Shown: positions 52,101 through 62,088 of the stretch, piece by piece
How positions within the stretch are numbered: the stretch's first letter is position 1
How the letters are laid out: the number at the start of each line of letters is the position of its first letter
Source of the DNA: Allacma fusca
Taxonomy: Eukaryota; Arthropoda; Collembola; Symphypleona; Sminthuridae
Direction: 5' to 3'
DNA: 64,000 nt
Assembly: GCA_947179485.1 (NCBI GenBank)
Contig: OX359247.1
Span: forward strand, 38,292,801-38,356,800
Position numbers and translations under genes: made by a program
The notes under the pieces: generated by a model
Database searches by the model: none
The model's input: only the letters and a program-made list of their open reading frames with translations
Told to the model about the DNA's origin: nothing

Positions 52101-52716
52101 ATACTATTATTACGGGACTTGAGAAAGGTGAAGTGGATGGTTCGATGATGTCATGATCGAGTAATTTCTTAACTTCGGCATCAATGATGGCATCTTGGTA
52201 TGAGGAGGTCTTATAGGGCTTATGAGCTACTATACCCCCATATTGGAGTTCGACTTTGAAGGGAATTGTGGAGCATTTGCCCAGCTCATGTGGACCGAAA
52301 GCAAAGGAGGTTCTGTATTGTCTTAACAATGAACGGAGTTTAGTTTGATCCTCAGGGTTGAGATCCGGATTGATTTTAAATGATGCTATTTCAGTTTCCA
52401 ATTGGGAAGTATTGATCGCATTGATATGTATCGGTAGCATAGAATTATCATGTGAGTCGAAAGGGGTTAAATTTCCTATACCCAAACCATCTGGTAAGGT
52501 AATAGTCATAGAAGTAGGATTTGTGAGAAGGAAGAAATTAGAGTCAGGACTGAGTATTGCATGAGGAGCGAGGATATGGAATTGTGGAAAGAGGGAGGCA
52601 TGAGGTTGGAAATATAAAGGCGAAGTTTGTTCAATGGAGTGAATGGTTGCAATGGTTACATGAGACCTGGGTGAAATGACCTGTGTTCCATGGACGCGGA
52701 GAACATCGTCTTCCAT
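49117..52716 (-). CDS. pol: Pol of the 10.2-kb element: RT, RNase H, integrase (1199 aa)
   Basis: The frame overlaps the protease frame by about 60 nt in the -1 register. The ATG at 52716 is the first in it. RT carries AYVDDI (about 319), RNase H starts at YTDASYQGLG (about 466), and the integrase zinc finger HTGHTK...CTFCQ is near 680-715. The DDE core is QIDVQGP (about 740), SDQGTEF (about 800) and GLCERT (about 836). A chromodomain-like tail is not evident; the last 200 residues are Pro-rich. Length and order are typical for Ty3/gypsy. All catalytic residues I can check are present. Confidence 0.95.
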   Translation of the reverse strand: MEDDVLRVHGTQVISPRSHVTIATIHSIEQTSPLYFQPHASLFPQFHILAPHAILSPDSNFFLLTNPTSMTITLPDGLGIGNLTPFDSHDNSMLPIHINAINTSQLETEIASFKINPDLNPEDQTKLRSLLRQYRTSFAFGPHELGKCSTIPFKVELQYGGIVAHKPYKTSSYQDAIIDAEVKKLLDHDIIEPSTSPFSSPVIIVFKKPNDQGIRKPRMVIDFRSLNAITKPMHWPLPSIDEILRRLQNKKYFSTLDLASGFHQITVEPASREKLSFITRNGQYQYKDMPFGTRNSPSHFCRVIDVILADLKYNTALAYVDDIIIASQTIDEHISKLRKIFIRFAQHNLKFEPTKCKFGYETINLLGFTITAYGIQPYDDNLNGLRQMPAPTNITTVQSFLGMANFFRRFVPKFAHIAAPLRELTKKNTPFLWTHECDQAFQALKNLLLCKPVLAHYDPQKETFLYTDASYQGLGAYMTQLHPDGLEHPVFFLSRRLNKYEAKYHIRLLELLAITWSVMKLKEYLLGIHFTVRTDHHSLCYIMKSKDSLDPKLQRLQLLLMPYDVTIKYVKGTTHKVADCLSRNPFQEPTHSQTDDEACLSVHTIDISTLQQEQAKDPALLDIINKLPTNWRVRSTYALYDNILYRHNKKLGEKSLLMIPQHMIPDIIKRHHNPVSHTGHTKALKEIAQSYYWKTMSKDIKEFIQSCTFCQERKSPRGQKQPGEFQFIPIPLRPFERIQIDVQGPLTNKDGRPRYIITAICYLTKFLVAEVVPTADAHAIARFIFNKIAAVYSLPEIIQSDQGTEFNNVVITELSKIFDFKIQHSTAFRPQSQGLCERTHQTLGDLISIYRAENKADWPQAIPAITFHLNNTQHNSHGFTPFYVLHGFHARTPLRNAFPTFTPENRNVQDMTVLWKTTQEILTRQREKYAERVNKSKRTVNYNIGDNVLLQHTSVQPGTSSKLLPRWKGPFSVIDQPSEVNYTIRGSVGNTVKTLTVHVSRLKLFHQRPNVFDTKSLLHNDYTPPEQEPSTNLQEIPQELTKSPGKLPSPEPQVIPEIISAQASSPPDIIREPDLSTPEDHAFPLRDTMPPFPVQQPTPIPPEIHEQPHKPTYREALLSAPKNSTVEIPHSSSITIPNKRVRRTQQQLLEQESQQILPTDFYSRHDSEFRRSTRTHIHAMDNLFNLTTVCPTNNHSYQL

Positions 52717-53626
52717 GGTATTTGAAATACACAGAATAGGTATTGTTGTATTTTTGACATTTTAGAAGGTCTAGCAGAGACAGATGATATGGGAGTAGGT
52801 GTAGTTTTGAGAGGAATTCTGCGGGAGGTAGAAATACGTCGGCGAAGTGGATGGGTTGAGCGATGGAAGTAATCCTGGTCTGTCTCATCAGAAGACATGT
52901 CTGGAGTTGGAGAATATTTTTCTGTAGGCCGTGAATATTTATTCCCATGTTGAGTTTTATTTTTCGTTGTCGTGAGAGTCTGGGAAGCTTGGTCCTGGAA
53001 AGTTGGAAGAGTTTGAGTAGACATTGAGATTGGAAAAGAGGGCACAGGTGGTGTAGGAGATGCAAACCAAGGGTTGGGCAAGAAAGTAGCTTCCTGGTCT
53101 TTGTTAGAATGAGATTTATTTGACAGTTGTGTTCCGTTTGACGAAATTTCTATGGGTTTGACTGGAAGTTCGCATTGGTCTTTAAGTGCATTGTCGTGTT
53201 GTACGAGAGTATGAATTAACGGGATGTTTCCTGTGAATTTGTTGAATAGGATATTTTTCTCAGTGTTGATAAGGAATCCTCCTTTAGAATATAAGAAGGC
53301 TGTTCCCAAGATGCAGCGAAGTGCTGTGGAAGGAGCAATTATCATAGGGTGAAGAAATGTACAGTCTCCTATCTTGATTTTTACAAGGGCGAGTCCTGTA
53401 TTGGGCATGTTATTTCCTGAGGCATCTATGAGTGTGAGATTGGTCTTCGTGATTTGTGTACCAGGAGGCACGTATGATGGATGGATCAAGGAGGCAGCTG
53501 CTCCTGTGTCGATAAGACACGGGAGGCTTATACCGTTTATACTTACAATGATTTTCAGGGAACAGGAGAGTGAGTGTACACTGATGTTAGTAGTACATTG
53601 AGTAGTAATAGAAGGAATTATTAGTG
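52656..53626 (-). CDS. pro: Protease frame of the 10.2-kb element
   Basis: The frame is open from within the gag end (at least 53626) to 52656 and lies -1 relative to gag. The retropepsin motif CLIDTGAAASLI sits near 53505. Further downstream IAPSTALRCILGTAFL fits the C-terminal ILG motif of retropepsins. The remainder (about 160 residues) is Ser/Pro/Thr-rich linker. There is no ATG before the active site, so translation by gag frameshifting is the likely route. Gag, pro and pol thus need two successive -1 shifts. Confidence 0.85.
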
Positions 53627-56257
53627 GTTGTCTTGTGAGTTTTGGTGGTCTGCAGCTTGTATGGGCAGAAGCTGGCGTCGGGGCAGGCCTTGTGGAGCCT
53701 GCCCGTTGGAGTTTAAAGGCTGGTTCTGTAGTTGCTGTTGTCTTTCTTCACGTCGTCGTTGCATATATTGTGGAAATTGTTGGTAATGTATAGCAACGGG
53801 TTGTCTGCAACGGTTAGCATGATGGCCTGGACGGGAGCAACGACCGCAAATTTCTGGGGATTGAGAAGCTGGAATTTGAGGTTGAGTAGGCTGAGTTGGG
53901 CAATACCGGGCTGTGTGGCCCGTTTGGTTACACTTGTAACACGTGTAGGTTCGTTGAATGTTAGAACCTAGTCCAGGTTGAAAATGGTTGTACTGTGAGC
54001 GCTGTGGCTGAGCATGTTGAGTGACTGCCATAATGGGAGTTTCTTTGGCTTCCAATTTTTCTATTTTCTCGAGAAGCGTGGCCAGGGTTTTTTCCAATGA
54101 TGAAGGAAGGACTGGAGTTGCAAGAGTAACTGCACTGTGGTCTGTATGGGGAGTAGTGCAGGATTCATAGTCGCGTAGGGCGTCCAAGAGATGATTGAAG
54201 TTTTTAATTTTCAGATTCTTGCTGGTTATGAAAATTTTTACAGTGGTGTCGAGTTTTTCCAACAATGTTTTCACTGTAGTGGCCTCTGGAAATGTGGACC
54301 AGTCTGTGCTTGCGGCAGACTTAACTCTTAACACGAATTTGGTTGGTGGTTCATGTGGGTAGGGAGTCATAGAGAGTGCATCGAGAAGCTTACTTTTCCT
54401 ATCGGGAATATCCCTGGGCATTTTATTCAAAAGTTCGTCTCTAAACTGGGCATATGTTTGACGGGACGTAGATGTAAGGTTGTAATAATGAGCTAAATAA
54501 TCTTTGCCTGTTTTAGTAGCATCCGATAGTTTACGATACACATACGATTTCTTCATTTTATCGTCTGTTACAAATGTGTTGAAAAAATCGTCACATCTTA
54601 ACAGGAATTCAGAAAGTTCTTCGGATGAAATTTTGGATGAGGGATAAGTTGGCTTATCGAAAAGGAAACGGTTGTAGTCCATGGTAGTGTTTGTTGTAGG
54701 AATAATCGGAGGAATAGGTGGAGGAGTTGGAATAGGAGAAGTGGAACGGGAAGAGGAAGAGCTGTTGGTGGCAGTGGTGAAATGGAGAGATTCAGAGTGG
54801 AGTGACCCTGAATCAGAGTTTGAATCTGAAAGAGGTGGGGGGGTTATGTTAATATTATAGATAGGATTGTCACTGTCGTATGCGGCGGTGGTTTCAGCGT
54901 CAGGAATGAGAACAGCGGTATTATCCTGAGGAGCTGTATGAGAATGATTATCGGTGTGATTGTCTGGATGAGTGATGGGAGTGGAAAAAATGTCCGGGTA
55001 GGTGTGTGTGGCGATGGAAATGAATTCTTGGTCTAAAAGGAAGAGTCCTTCCTTGTAGGCTTGCTGAGAGGAAAAATGATAGTGGTTGTGGGTATATTTG
55101 GAGGCGAGATTAAATTCCTGGACTATGCCTAAGTAAGATGCGTAACTGAGAAGATGTGAAATATCCTGACTGGAATTTTGTGCAGCTTGTAGTCTTGTGG
55201 TCCAGGCGAGGATAACAGGCGTGTAGCTGTGTGTTTCTATGACAAAGGTAGGGGTCTTTGTTGTAGACACGGATGGAGTAGTTGTTGTGACTGGAGTAGT
55301 AGTTACGGTTGGACAGAATTCTTGAGCTAGTAATGAAGTTTGGATGTCCTCGATTTCTTCAATGATGGGTGCAAATTCAGTTGAATTAGTCTGCCAAAGT
55401 GTAAAGATGCGGAGGATTCGTGCTACAATTTTTGTAAATGTTTCTCTGGTATTGAGGAAGTGACCGTCAGATGTAAGTTCTGTGGTTAACTTGAGGTCAT
55501 ACAGCAATTGTTGGTAGTGGGAGTAGGTAAGGATACTAGTCCCTGAAGAGTCGATTTCTTGCTTGGTTTTTATGTCGTCAACTAATTTCTGGGCGACGTC
55601 TTCGAGGAGGTCTCGGGACGTAAAGAGACGCGATGATGTGGGTTGTGGATGTGGAGCGACAGGTGTGCCAGTGAGAGTATGATTGTTAGACAAATTAAAG
55701 TTTGTACTTACTGATTGAGTAGTAACGAAGATCGAATCGTTAACTGCGGGACCAGAAGAGACAGCGGGAGTGGAAGTCCTACTGGGGTTGAAACTCGTAA
55801 ATCCTCCAAGAGGTGTTGTGGGCTCCGGTGTTGGTCCTTCGGTGTCAGTTTCGCCTTCACTTGATGGTACGTGGGTGAGGATGTCGTCTGGGACGGTCAC
55901 CACGGTGGTTTCAGGCAGGGTCGTGGTCGAACTGTTTATTGATCGCGGAATTCGGCTGGGATTTTTCCGGATAACTTTTATGTCACTCCTATCAACTGGT
56001 TGGGGCGCAATGTTGGAGTTAACGTAACGAAGGAGTTTTTGCTTAAATAGTTTGTAAAACTTGTAAAGGTACAGTGCTCTTGTAGATGAGAGATGACTAT
56101 ATTTGGCACGTGCACGTATTTGGTCCTCAGAGGTAAGCTCAACGAGAGCAGCTTCACTTAGTAATAGAGCTATATATTTCTGGTTATTACAAATGATGAA
56201 TTCGGGATGGTTATCCAGTTCTACTACTCTAATAAATCTGATGTCGTGAGGTGACAT
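53621..56257 (-). CDS. gag: Gag of the 10.2-kb element (878 aa from ATG at 56257)
   Basis: The frame is open upstream to a GTG at 56326, but the first ATG is at 56257, which I take as the start. Long Ser/Thr/Pro-rich N-terminal half; retrotransposon Gag domain near the middle (for example LAHYYNLTSTSRQTYAQFRD and KLLDALSMTPYPHEPPTKFV). Two CCHC knuckles CYKCNQTGHTARYC and CGRCSRPGHHANRC lie close to the C-terminus. It ends at 53621 overlapping pro. It is larger than most insect gypsy Gags because of the low-complexity N-terminus. Confidence 0.9.
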   Translation of the reverse strand: MSPHDIRFIRVVELDNHPEFIICNNQKYIALLLSEAALVELTSEDQIRARAKYSHLSSTRALYLYKFYKLFKQKLLRYVNSNIAPQPVDRSDIKVIRKNPSRIPRSINSSTTTLPETTVVTVPDDILTHVPSSEGETDTEGPTPEPTTPLGGFTSFNPSRTSTPAVSSGPAVNDSIFVTTQSVSTNFNLSNNHTLTGTPVAPHPQPTSSRLFTSRDLLEDVAQKLVDDIKTKQEIDSSGTSILTYSHYQQLLYDLKLTTELTSDGHFLNTRETFTKIVARILRIFTLWQTNSTEFAPIIEEIEDIQTSLLAQEFCPTVTTTPVTTTTPSVSTTKTPTFVIETHSYTPVILAWTTRLQAAQNSSQDISHLLSYASYLGIVQEFNLASKYTHNHYHFSSQQAYKEGLFLLDQEFISIATHTYPDIFSTPITHPDNHTDNHSHTAPQDNTAVLIPDAETTAAYDSDNPIYNINITPPPLSDSNSDSGSLHSESLHFTTATNSSSSSRSTSPIPTPPPIPPIIPTTNTTMDYNRFLFDKPTYPSSKISSEELSEFLLRCDDFFNTFVTDDKMKKSYVYRKLSDATKTGKDYLAHYYNLTSTSRQTYAQFRDELLNKMPRDIPDRKSKLLDALSMTPYPHEPPTKFVLRVKSAASTDWSTFPEATTVKTLLEKLDTTVKIFITSKNLKIKNFNHLLDALRDYESCTTPHTDHSAVTLATPVLPSSLEKTLATLLEKIEKLEAKETPIMAVTQHAQPQRSQYNHFQPGLGSNIQRTYTCYKCNQTGHTARYCPTQPTQPQIPASQSPEICGRCSRPGHHANRCRQPVAIHYQQFPQYMQRRREERQQQLQNQPLNSNGQAPQGLPRRQLLPIQAADHQNSQDNH

Positions 56258-56486
56258 GTGGCACGGGGAAACTTGAGACAATTTATAGAAAAATCTGGCA
56301 TAGCCTCCGGCGGCGGCTGACGCCACGTAAGAGTTTGATTGATAGAGTGGTAGAAAAAATGGAAAATTTGGGCAGAGTTCTGTTTAGCGGCTGACGCCAC
56401 AAGTATTTTTTGCACAGAATTTGTCCGAAAAAATAAAATAAGGAGACTAGGCGTAAAATTGTCGTACGAACCTTTTTAGCGAGACC

Positions 56487-56508
56487 TCGAAACCCGCAAA
56501 CTCCACCA
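56487..56508 (-). promoter_or_regulatory. Primer binding site of the 10.2-kb element
   Basis: The minus strand reads TGGTGGAGTTTGCGGGTTTC directly after the 5' LTR. The complement parses as a tRNA 3' end: T-loop CGAAA, T-stem CCCGC, acceptor AAACTCC, discriminator A, CCA. I could not name the tRNA. Confidence 0.75.
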
Positions 56509-57063
56509 TGTTAATAAAATTATTGTTGTTTGATGGTTCGTAATGGAGGAAATGTAATGAAGAGCCGATTATGGAATTAAAATGGGAAATATAAATGGAT
56601 TTGAGAGTGAGAGATGAAAATGTTGGGGAATAGTGTAGAAGGTAGAGAGGCACTTGCTTTGGAGTGAGGGATTTCGGGCTTGTGTCTCAGCGTATGGAAG
56701 ATACGAAGAATGAGTATGTATGTACGTATAAGGTTCTGTTCTCACGGTATACTTTATTCTCTTATCGTGCGTGAATGGATGCACTTAGTTGGTCTCACAC
56801 GCGTTCCCTTGCTCTGCTTAGCTCAAGATCTGACGTTGCTCTCCTCTCTCGTACCTACGGAGGCACGAAGTTTTATACGGAGGTGAGCTCACAAGAGCCC
56901 ACCTCCAGTATTCACAAAGGTTTTCATTTTGACCAATAATATTAGGTTAAAGTAAGTACCTAACACATTTTTAAAGGAAAGTTTACATCTTAACAGTACA
57001 TATATGTACATGAATGTTAACGTTACATTTATTGAGTGTTACAAAACCAAATATCGGTTAACA
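56509..57063 (-). repeat. 5' LTR of the 10.2-kb element
   Basis: 555 bp, promoter-bearing copy. The GTAT duplication follows at 57064-57067. Confidence 0.96.
56871..56877 (-). promoter_or_regulatory. TATA box in the 5' LTR
   Basis: The minus strand reads CCGTATAAAACTTCG, a good TATA consensus inside the LTR, upstream of the AATAAA equivalent. Confidence 0.65.
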
Positions 57064-57067
57064 GTAT

Positions 57068-57348
57068 GTAACACCACTTTAAGAGGTACGGAGATTTGAA
57101 TTGTAAGGTTCAGGATCTGATCTATATTGGTCTTGGTCAGAAATGAAATCTGTACTGTACTCGCGAGACGACATTTTTCTCTGCACATTGTTTATCACAT
57201 GATGTATAACATATCTCTTGAAGGGTCTCAGTCCCAATCAATAAAACCATTCTACTACTGTACTACTAAAGCTTCTAGTAATACAGTTTCAAGATTAGCT
57301 ATTATCTCTGTAGAGAAACAAAAGCACCGGGCAGCAAAACGTTTGAAA
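57068..57348. other. Short gene-free stretch between the LTR element and SDR copy 2
   Basis: No gene recognised. It is the 3' flank of SDR copy 2 and does not visibly resemble the flank of copy 1. Confidence 0.4.
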
Positions 57349-57853
57349 TTACAGAAGGTCCATGCCTCCATCAACAGCTAAACATGTACCTAGTGCTGTA
57401 ATTTGTCCTTTTAGTATTGTATTGTACTTTGGCGAAAAGTACAAAAGTAGTACAACTAAGATATTGTTTTGTACTCCGAGTTTTGTTTTTGTTTTGTACT
57501 TCTATCAGATTGTTTTTGTTTTTGTACAATCTGTATTGTATTGTTCTAAGGTTCTAGAAGACGCTAGAAATTTGCTAAAGTGATAGTTGTATCTGAGTTC
57601 AAGAGCACGTAGGAATTGATTTGTGCAACTTTAGTTGTTTAAAAATTACGTGAAAGAACAAAAAACCAGTCATTGACTAATCTCCCATAAGAGATGCATT
57701 GAATCTGTTGACGGTCGAATTTTGAAGGGTGCAATTCTGTGGCACCAACCTATTTGTGAATAATCCCTGTAATACCCACATCGTAATTTCCAGAACAACA
57801 TAATTTCATAAACAATATTCACTACCATTGCTTAAAATTAGAATGGATAGAGT

Positions 57854-58907
57854 TAGGCCTCCGCACATGTACAATTTCCTTAAACATGAACATGAACTTG
57901 AACATGAACATGAATTTTCATGTTTTACATGAGTTGTTTTCAAAATTACACGAATTAAATCATGTGATTCAAAACGAATACTTGATTTTTATTTCATGTG
58001 AATAAAGCACACATGAACATGACATTTACATGAACATGAAAAGTGGCAATTTCAAGTACATGAACTGGACATGAACATGTACATGAACATGATGAAATGA
58101 ACTAAATTTCAGAAGAGTTATTAAGCTTATATTTAAGAAAGTACACAACAAGAGAGATTCGGATTCCCGCAATAAGGGAATAACACTAGCTTGTTTAGCA
58201 AATGCTTCTACAATTGCACCCTTGTGGTCTGCGACAGGTTCTTTCTTTAAATCAATTGATTTGTGATGCTGCACTAAAGACCTTTAATATCCGGTTCCCG
58301 AATTTGCTTCAACTTTAAGGGAGTATCTAAAAGCATAGTTTTCATTGTCCTTGCCGCTAACTAAATTGTATGTACACAATAATATCTCCAGATATTTCCT
58401 TCCTCGAGTGTGAAATGATTATGTACACTTGATCGTTGTTTCTTAACGTTTTTTAATGGCAATTCTTGAAGTTCTTCCAAAAATGTCAATTTCCTGAATA
58501 ATGCTACTTCCAGGTGCTTTTTCGGTCATATTTGAACCTTCTTTTTCCTTAATAGTGTCAGTGCACAACTTAAAATGACGCTTAATACGATAAAGGAATT
58601 GAACGACATGGAAACGTTTGGCTATTAGTAGCATACTTTGTGGTGACATGAAAATATTCGTGTTTTTGAGCTTGAGTTCATGTCTTCCGCTTTTGTGAAC
58701 ATGAAAGTGTACATGAAAATATTGTCATGTTTTCAAGGTAACCTGCACATGACATAAGACATGACTTGAAAAATCATGTCTGTTGTCAAGTATGTTTTAA
58801 ATGCACATGAATGGTTTGTGACTCGATAATCAGATGCATGAACATGAGTTGAGACATGAGTCAGACATGAATGTTTCATGTCTGAGTTGTACATGAGCGG
58901 AGGCCTA
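57854..58907. mobile_element. Nested hAT element, 1054 bp
   Basis: The ends are TAGGCCTCCGC and GCGGAGGCCTA, with exact 8-bp duplications GATAGAGT at 57846-57853 and 58908-58915. Subterminal ACATGAACATG repeats are dense at both ends. Short minus-strand frames (58026-58274, 58443-58649) look like decayed protein, possibly a BED-finger transposase remnant (VQHHKS), but this is weak. Confidence 0.92.
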
Positions 58908-59380
58908 GATAGAGTAGACGCTTGGGCTCTGATATCTATATTTTCAATTTGCTCAGCCGTTGGCTTTTACCACCTATTTCATCGATGTAGAAATGTCCCC
59001 TATGCGTGGACTACATTTACAAATCGCATAGTTCGTTTGTTAGACTAGGTCTTTTGTCTTTGTTAGACACAGACTAGATTTATCCAGGTCAACATTTAAA
59101 CCATACGGTTAGCCAATTTTATTGATCAGTACCGATTCATTGGTATCATATCTGATGCCATTGAATTGTCATTAGCCAGTGTTGATTTAATTCGTGACCT
59201 TTTTCATGACGTCTTACTAATCCACATTAAATGTAACCTACAACTAGTACATCTTATCGGTGGCGTCTAATAATCAATATAATAATAATAATAATAGGGT
59301 TTTATTGGTTGATATAGTGGCCTCAGCCGTTACAACCTTTAATAATCAATATGGTAACAGTCAAAGTCATGCAACTATTA

Positions 59381-59475
59381 GTGACACAGTAAGGTCAATC
59401 TGAGGTCATGTGACTACTAGTGACACAGTAAGGTCAATCTGAGGTCATGTGACTACTAGTGACACAGTAAGGTCA
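59381..59475. repeat. 39-bp tandem repeat, about 2.4 copies
   Basis: Units starting GTGACACAGTAAGGTCA begin at 59381, 59420 and 59459. The following sequence inverts part of the unit (TGACCTCAAATTGACC). Confidence 0.8.
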
Positions 59476-60368
59476 TGTGACCTCAAATTGACCTTATTGG
59501 GTCACCAATAGTCTCATGACAGATTACGGTTTTAAGGGGCGCATGACCTATAATGAAACTTGGTGAGTAACTAGTAGTAAATCACCTATGATTGACTTTA
59601 TTGGCGCATTACTGGTCACATGACACTAGAATGACATACTCAATGTAAGTGTATATTTTATATGGGCGATAGTAGGCGAATCTACCAAGAATTAGTCAAT
59701 GCCCAGTTTTTGTGCTTTGACGTGTTTTTTCACGATTCCAATTACACAAATCAATTCCTATGTGCTCTAGAAATCTATTACAACAATCACTTTAGTAAAT
59801 TTCTAGCGTCTCTAGAACCTTGAAACAATACAATTTGGATTGTATTGTTTTTTTCAATTCCTGTTTTGTTTTTGTTTTAGTTTTGTATCTCGAAAATGGA
59901 TATTGTTTGTTTAGTTTTGTATCAAAGACAAAAACAATACAAAAGTACAAAACTAAACGAGTACAATATTACAGCACTACATGTACCGGTAACCATTCCA
60001 GACATTTTGCTAGACAGGAAAACAACCGCATCAGCAATCTCGCATGTTTTAACAGGTCTCGAATGAATCATACGACTTAGCATAACCTCGAAGCACTTCG
60101 CTGCTTGCTCGCTGAGATTCGCTTGTGTCATCGGCGTTACAACTGGCCCCGGACGAATGGCGTTAACTCGAATTCCAGCGGAGCTGTCTGTAGCCAAGCC
60201 TGGCATAAACAAGCGTTGGTCGGACTATTGAAATAATGGAAGATGGAATTTACTTTATCTGTGTACAAGATTTATATCTAATCATGCATATCTACTTGTC
60301 CTATCTCGATAAAACTTGCGACTTAGACACATTAACAAGAACGTCAGGTTTCAGTAGCTAACAATAAG

Positions 60369-60691
60369 CAGGGTTGGGATTTTTGTAAATCTCCCTGGAA
60401 GATCATTTCTGATTTTTCCTGCTGACTATTATCTTCCTGCTGGTAGGTCCTCAACGATTTCAAAAATCCCTGCTGAAAAAAAGGTCAACGATTTTCAAAG
60501 TCCCTGTTGGCAAAAAGAATCCCTTACAAGACGCGAAATCCCTGCCAAATTAGGACAATCAAGCCAAAACTCCGTTTGCTTAACTAATTTTCCTGAAACA
60601 AGTCAATCCCTGTTCGTAAAAATAAATCCCTTCCCTTTGAGATTTTCCCTGGCAAGAATCTTGCCGTCTCCCTACAAAAATCCGACCCCTG
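60369..60691. mobile_element. hAT MITE, 323 bp, in intron 3 of SDR copy 2
   Basis: The left end CAGGGTTGGGATTTTTGTA matches the complement of the right end CAGGGGTCGGATTTTTGTA. Exact 8-bp duplications ACAATAAG lie at 60361-60368 and 60692-60699. Subterminal AATCCCTG motifs repeat inside. Confidence 0.92.
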
Positions 60692-61429
60692 ACAATAAGC
60701 AGCTTGACAATTATAGATAATCATTATAATTACTTATATTTATTAAAACCAATGCTCAATGCTCACCATAGAAGAGATGTTCACAATCGTGCCATTCTCA
60801 ATCTTATTCTTGATCATGTCCTTGACAACTATTTGAGCAACGTGCACATACGATTTAAAGTTCACATCGAACGTTCTGGGATATGTGCATAGTAGAGATA
60901 AAAATAAATTATTAAGCACGTTTTATCATTTACCCCAAATTTTATCGATTTTCGTCGGTACATACAAGAGCATCCAACTACTGATATGAATAAAATAAAA
61001 CTACTTTTAAGGGCACCCTTGCAGTTACTGGTAGTGCGTTTCTTACATGTCAATATCCTCTTCGGTAAGCTCCAAAAAAGGGACACCATGTAAAATCCCA
61101 GCATTGTTTACTAAATGATGAATTGGCAGGACCGACTGGACTGCCGCTGTGGTTGCTTCCCAATTCGTCAAGTCTACCTGCACCCCTATGACTGAAGGAA
61201 GGTCTTCCTTGAGTTTTTGCAGGAGAGTGTCATTTTTCTCTAACACGACCACCGTTGCATTGTAATGGAGGAATTTCTTCACTATGGCCAGTCCAATGCC
61301 TTTGTAAATCAATGTATTTTTATTAAATTTTACATCCGCGATAATCTGAAAAACGAAAATATATTATTTACCTCCTCCACCTCCTGTGACAAGAACTCGC
61401 TCTCCTGTAAAATCTAATTGACTTCCCAT

Positions 61430-62088
61430 ATTTATTCCTGATTGAAGAATATTTTCACGTAACAGTGTAAGTAAAAGGAATAGAGCTGAGCGAACAGTGA
61501 ATGTGTTCTTGGACGAATATCTGACGAATGGTTACCCTAAAAAAGATTAAATTTATGTAATCAAAGTAATTCTAATTTTCAAGGATAACCGATACTGGGT
61601 TTTTGTACAAAAATCACTAATAGTAGTTCACGGACACTGTATGTAAAGTGGGATATGAGTCGAGTCTATGTCTGGGGTGACGGTAATCATTTGTGCCCTC
61701 TATACCGCATAAGGGAGTGCCTCATAAAATATTTGATCCCCCCGTTTTGTAGCCAATATAGTTCCAGGTTTTATAAAATTTCCTTGATTAACCAGGGCCA
61801 GGATTTGAGGTCACATAGGGTTCAAAAATGTGGAGAAAATTCAAGTTTTATTTAGACCTCAATTACTTCATTTTTTTCAGAAAATGGTTTCAGACAGGGA
61901 ACAAGGTTGGCGAAATTATTCTTATGGAACTCAGTTGAAGATAATGCGGAAGGAGAATTTCAGATCGTGTCATTTTATCATGAAAAACGGGAACGTAATT
62001 AATATATTTTAAAGAATTACACTTCTGGCTTTCATTAGAATTCGTTCTCGTCATATATCAAAAATACGTGCACTGCACTGATTTGGGC
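61430..62088. other. Upstream flank of SDR copy 2, homologous to 3779-4430
   Basis: No gene seen. Sequence similarity to the upstream flank of copy 1 stops near 62088, where the non-LTR element begins. Confidence 0.6.

Larger units (their letters stand above)
46822..57063 (-). mobile_element. Ty3/gypsy LTR retrotransposon, 10,242 bp
   Basis: 555-bp LTRs (46822-47376 and 56509-57063) begin TGTTAAT, end GGTTAACA and differ at two bases (for example T at 47049, C at 56736). The 4-bp duplication GTAT lies at 46818-46821 and 57064-57067. Gag, pro and pol lie on the minus strand. The three frames are open, so the copy may be autonomous. The purine tract expected beside the 3' LTR is not clear. Confidence 0.96.
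57391..59979. mobile_element. hAT element, 2589 bp, inserted in exon 4 of SDR copy 2
   Basis: The ends are TAGTGCTGTAAT and ATTACAGCACTA, with exact 8-bp duplications CATGTACC at 57383-57390 and 59980-59987. The terminal about 190 bp form long imperfect inverted repeats, including AAGGTTCTAGA and GACGCTAGAAATTT. It contains another hAT element and a 39-bp tandem repeat. No intact transposase was seen. Confidence 0.93.
57349..61429 (-). pseudogene. SDR copy 2 (dicarbonyl/L-xylulose reductase-like), disrupted
   Basis: Exons 61372-61429, 61047-61299 and 60767-60875 have the same lengths and phases as in copy 1 (58, 253 and 109 nt) and good splice sites, including donor GTAAAT after exon 1. NNAG and the glycine motif remain. 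Exon 4 begins at 60224 but lacks about 57 nt that in copy 1 encode the YNCSK active site, so the enzyme would be dead. It is then split by a hAT insertion: coding sequence stops at 59980 and its last 14 codons, ending TAA, lie at 57349-57390. A small hAT element also sits in intron 3. The copy arose by duplication and then decayed. Confidence 0.88.

Noticed and set aside
59279-59345. Possible short element starting with an AATAATAAT microsatellite and ending in a repeated TAATAATCAATAT
   Set aside because: The direct repeat around it suggests an insertion of about 65 bp, but no TIR or known family can be named.
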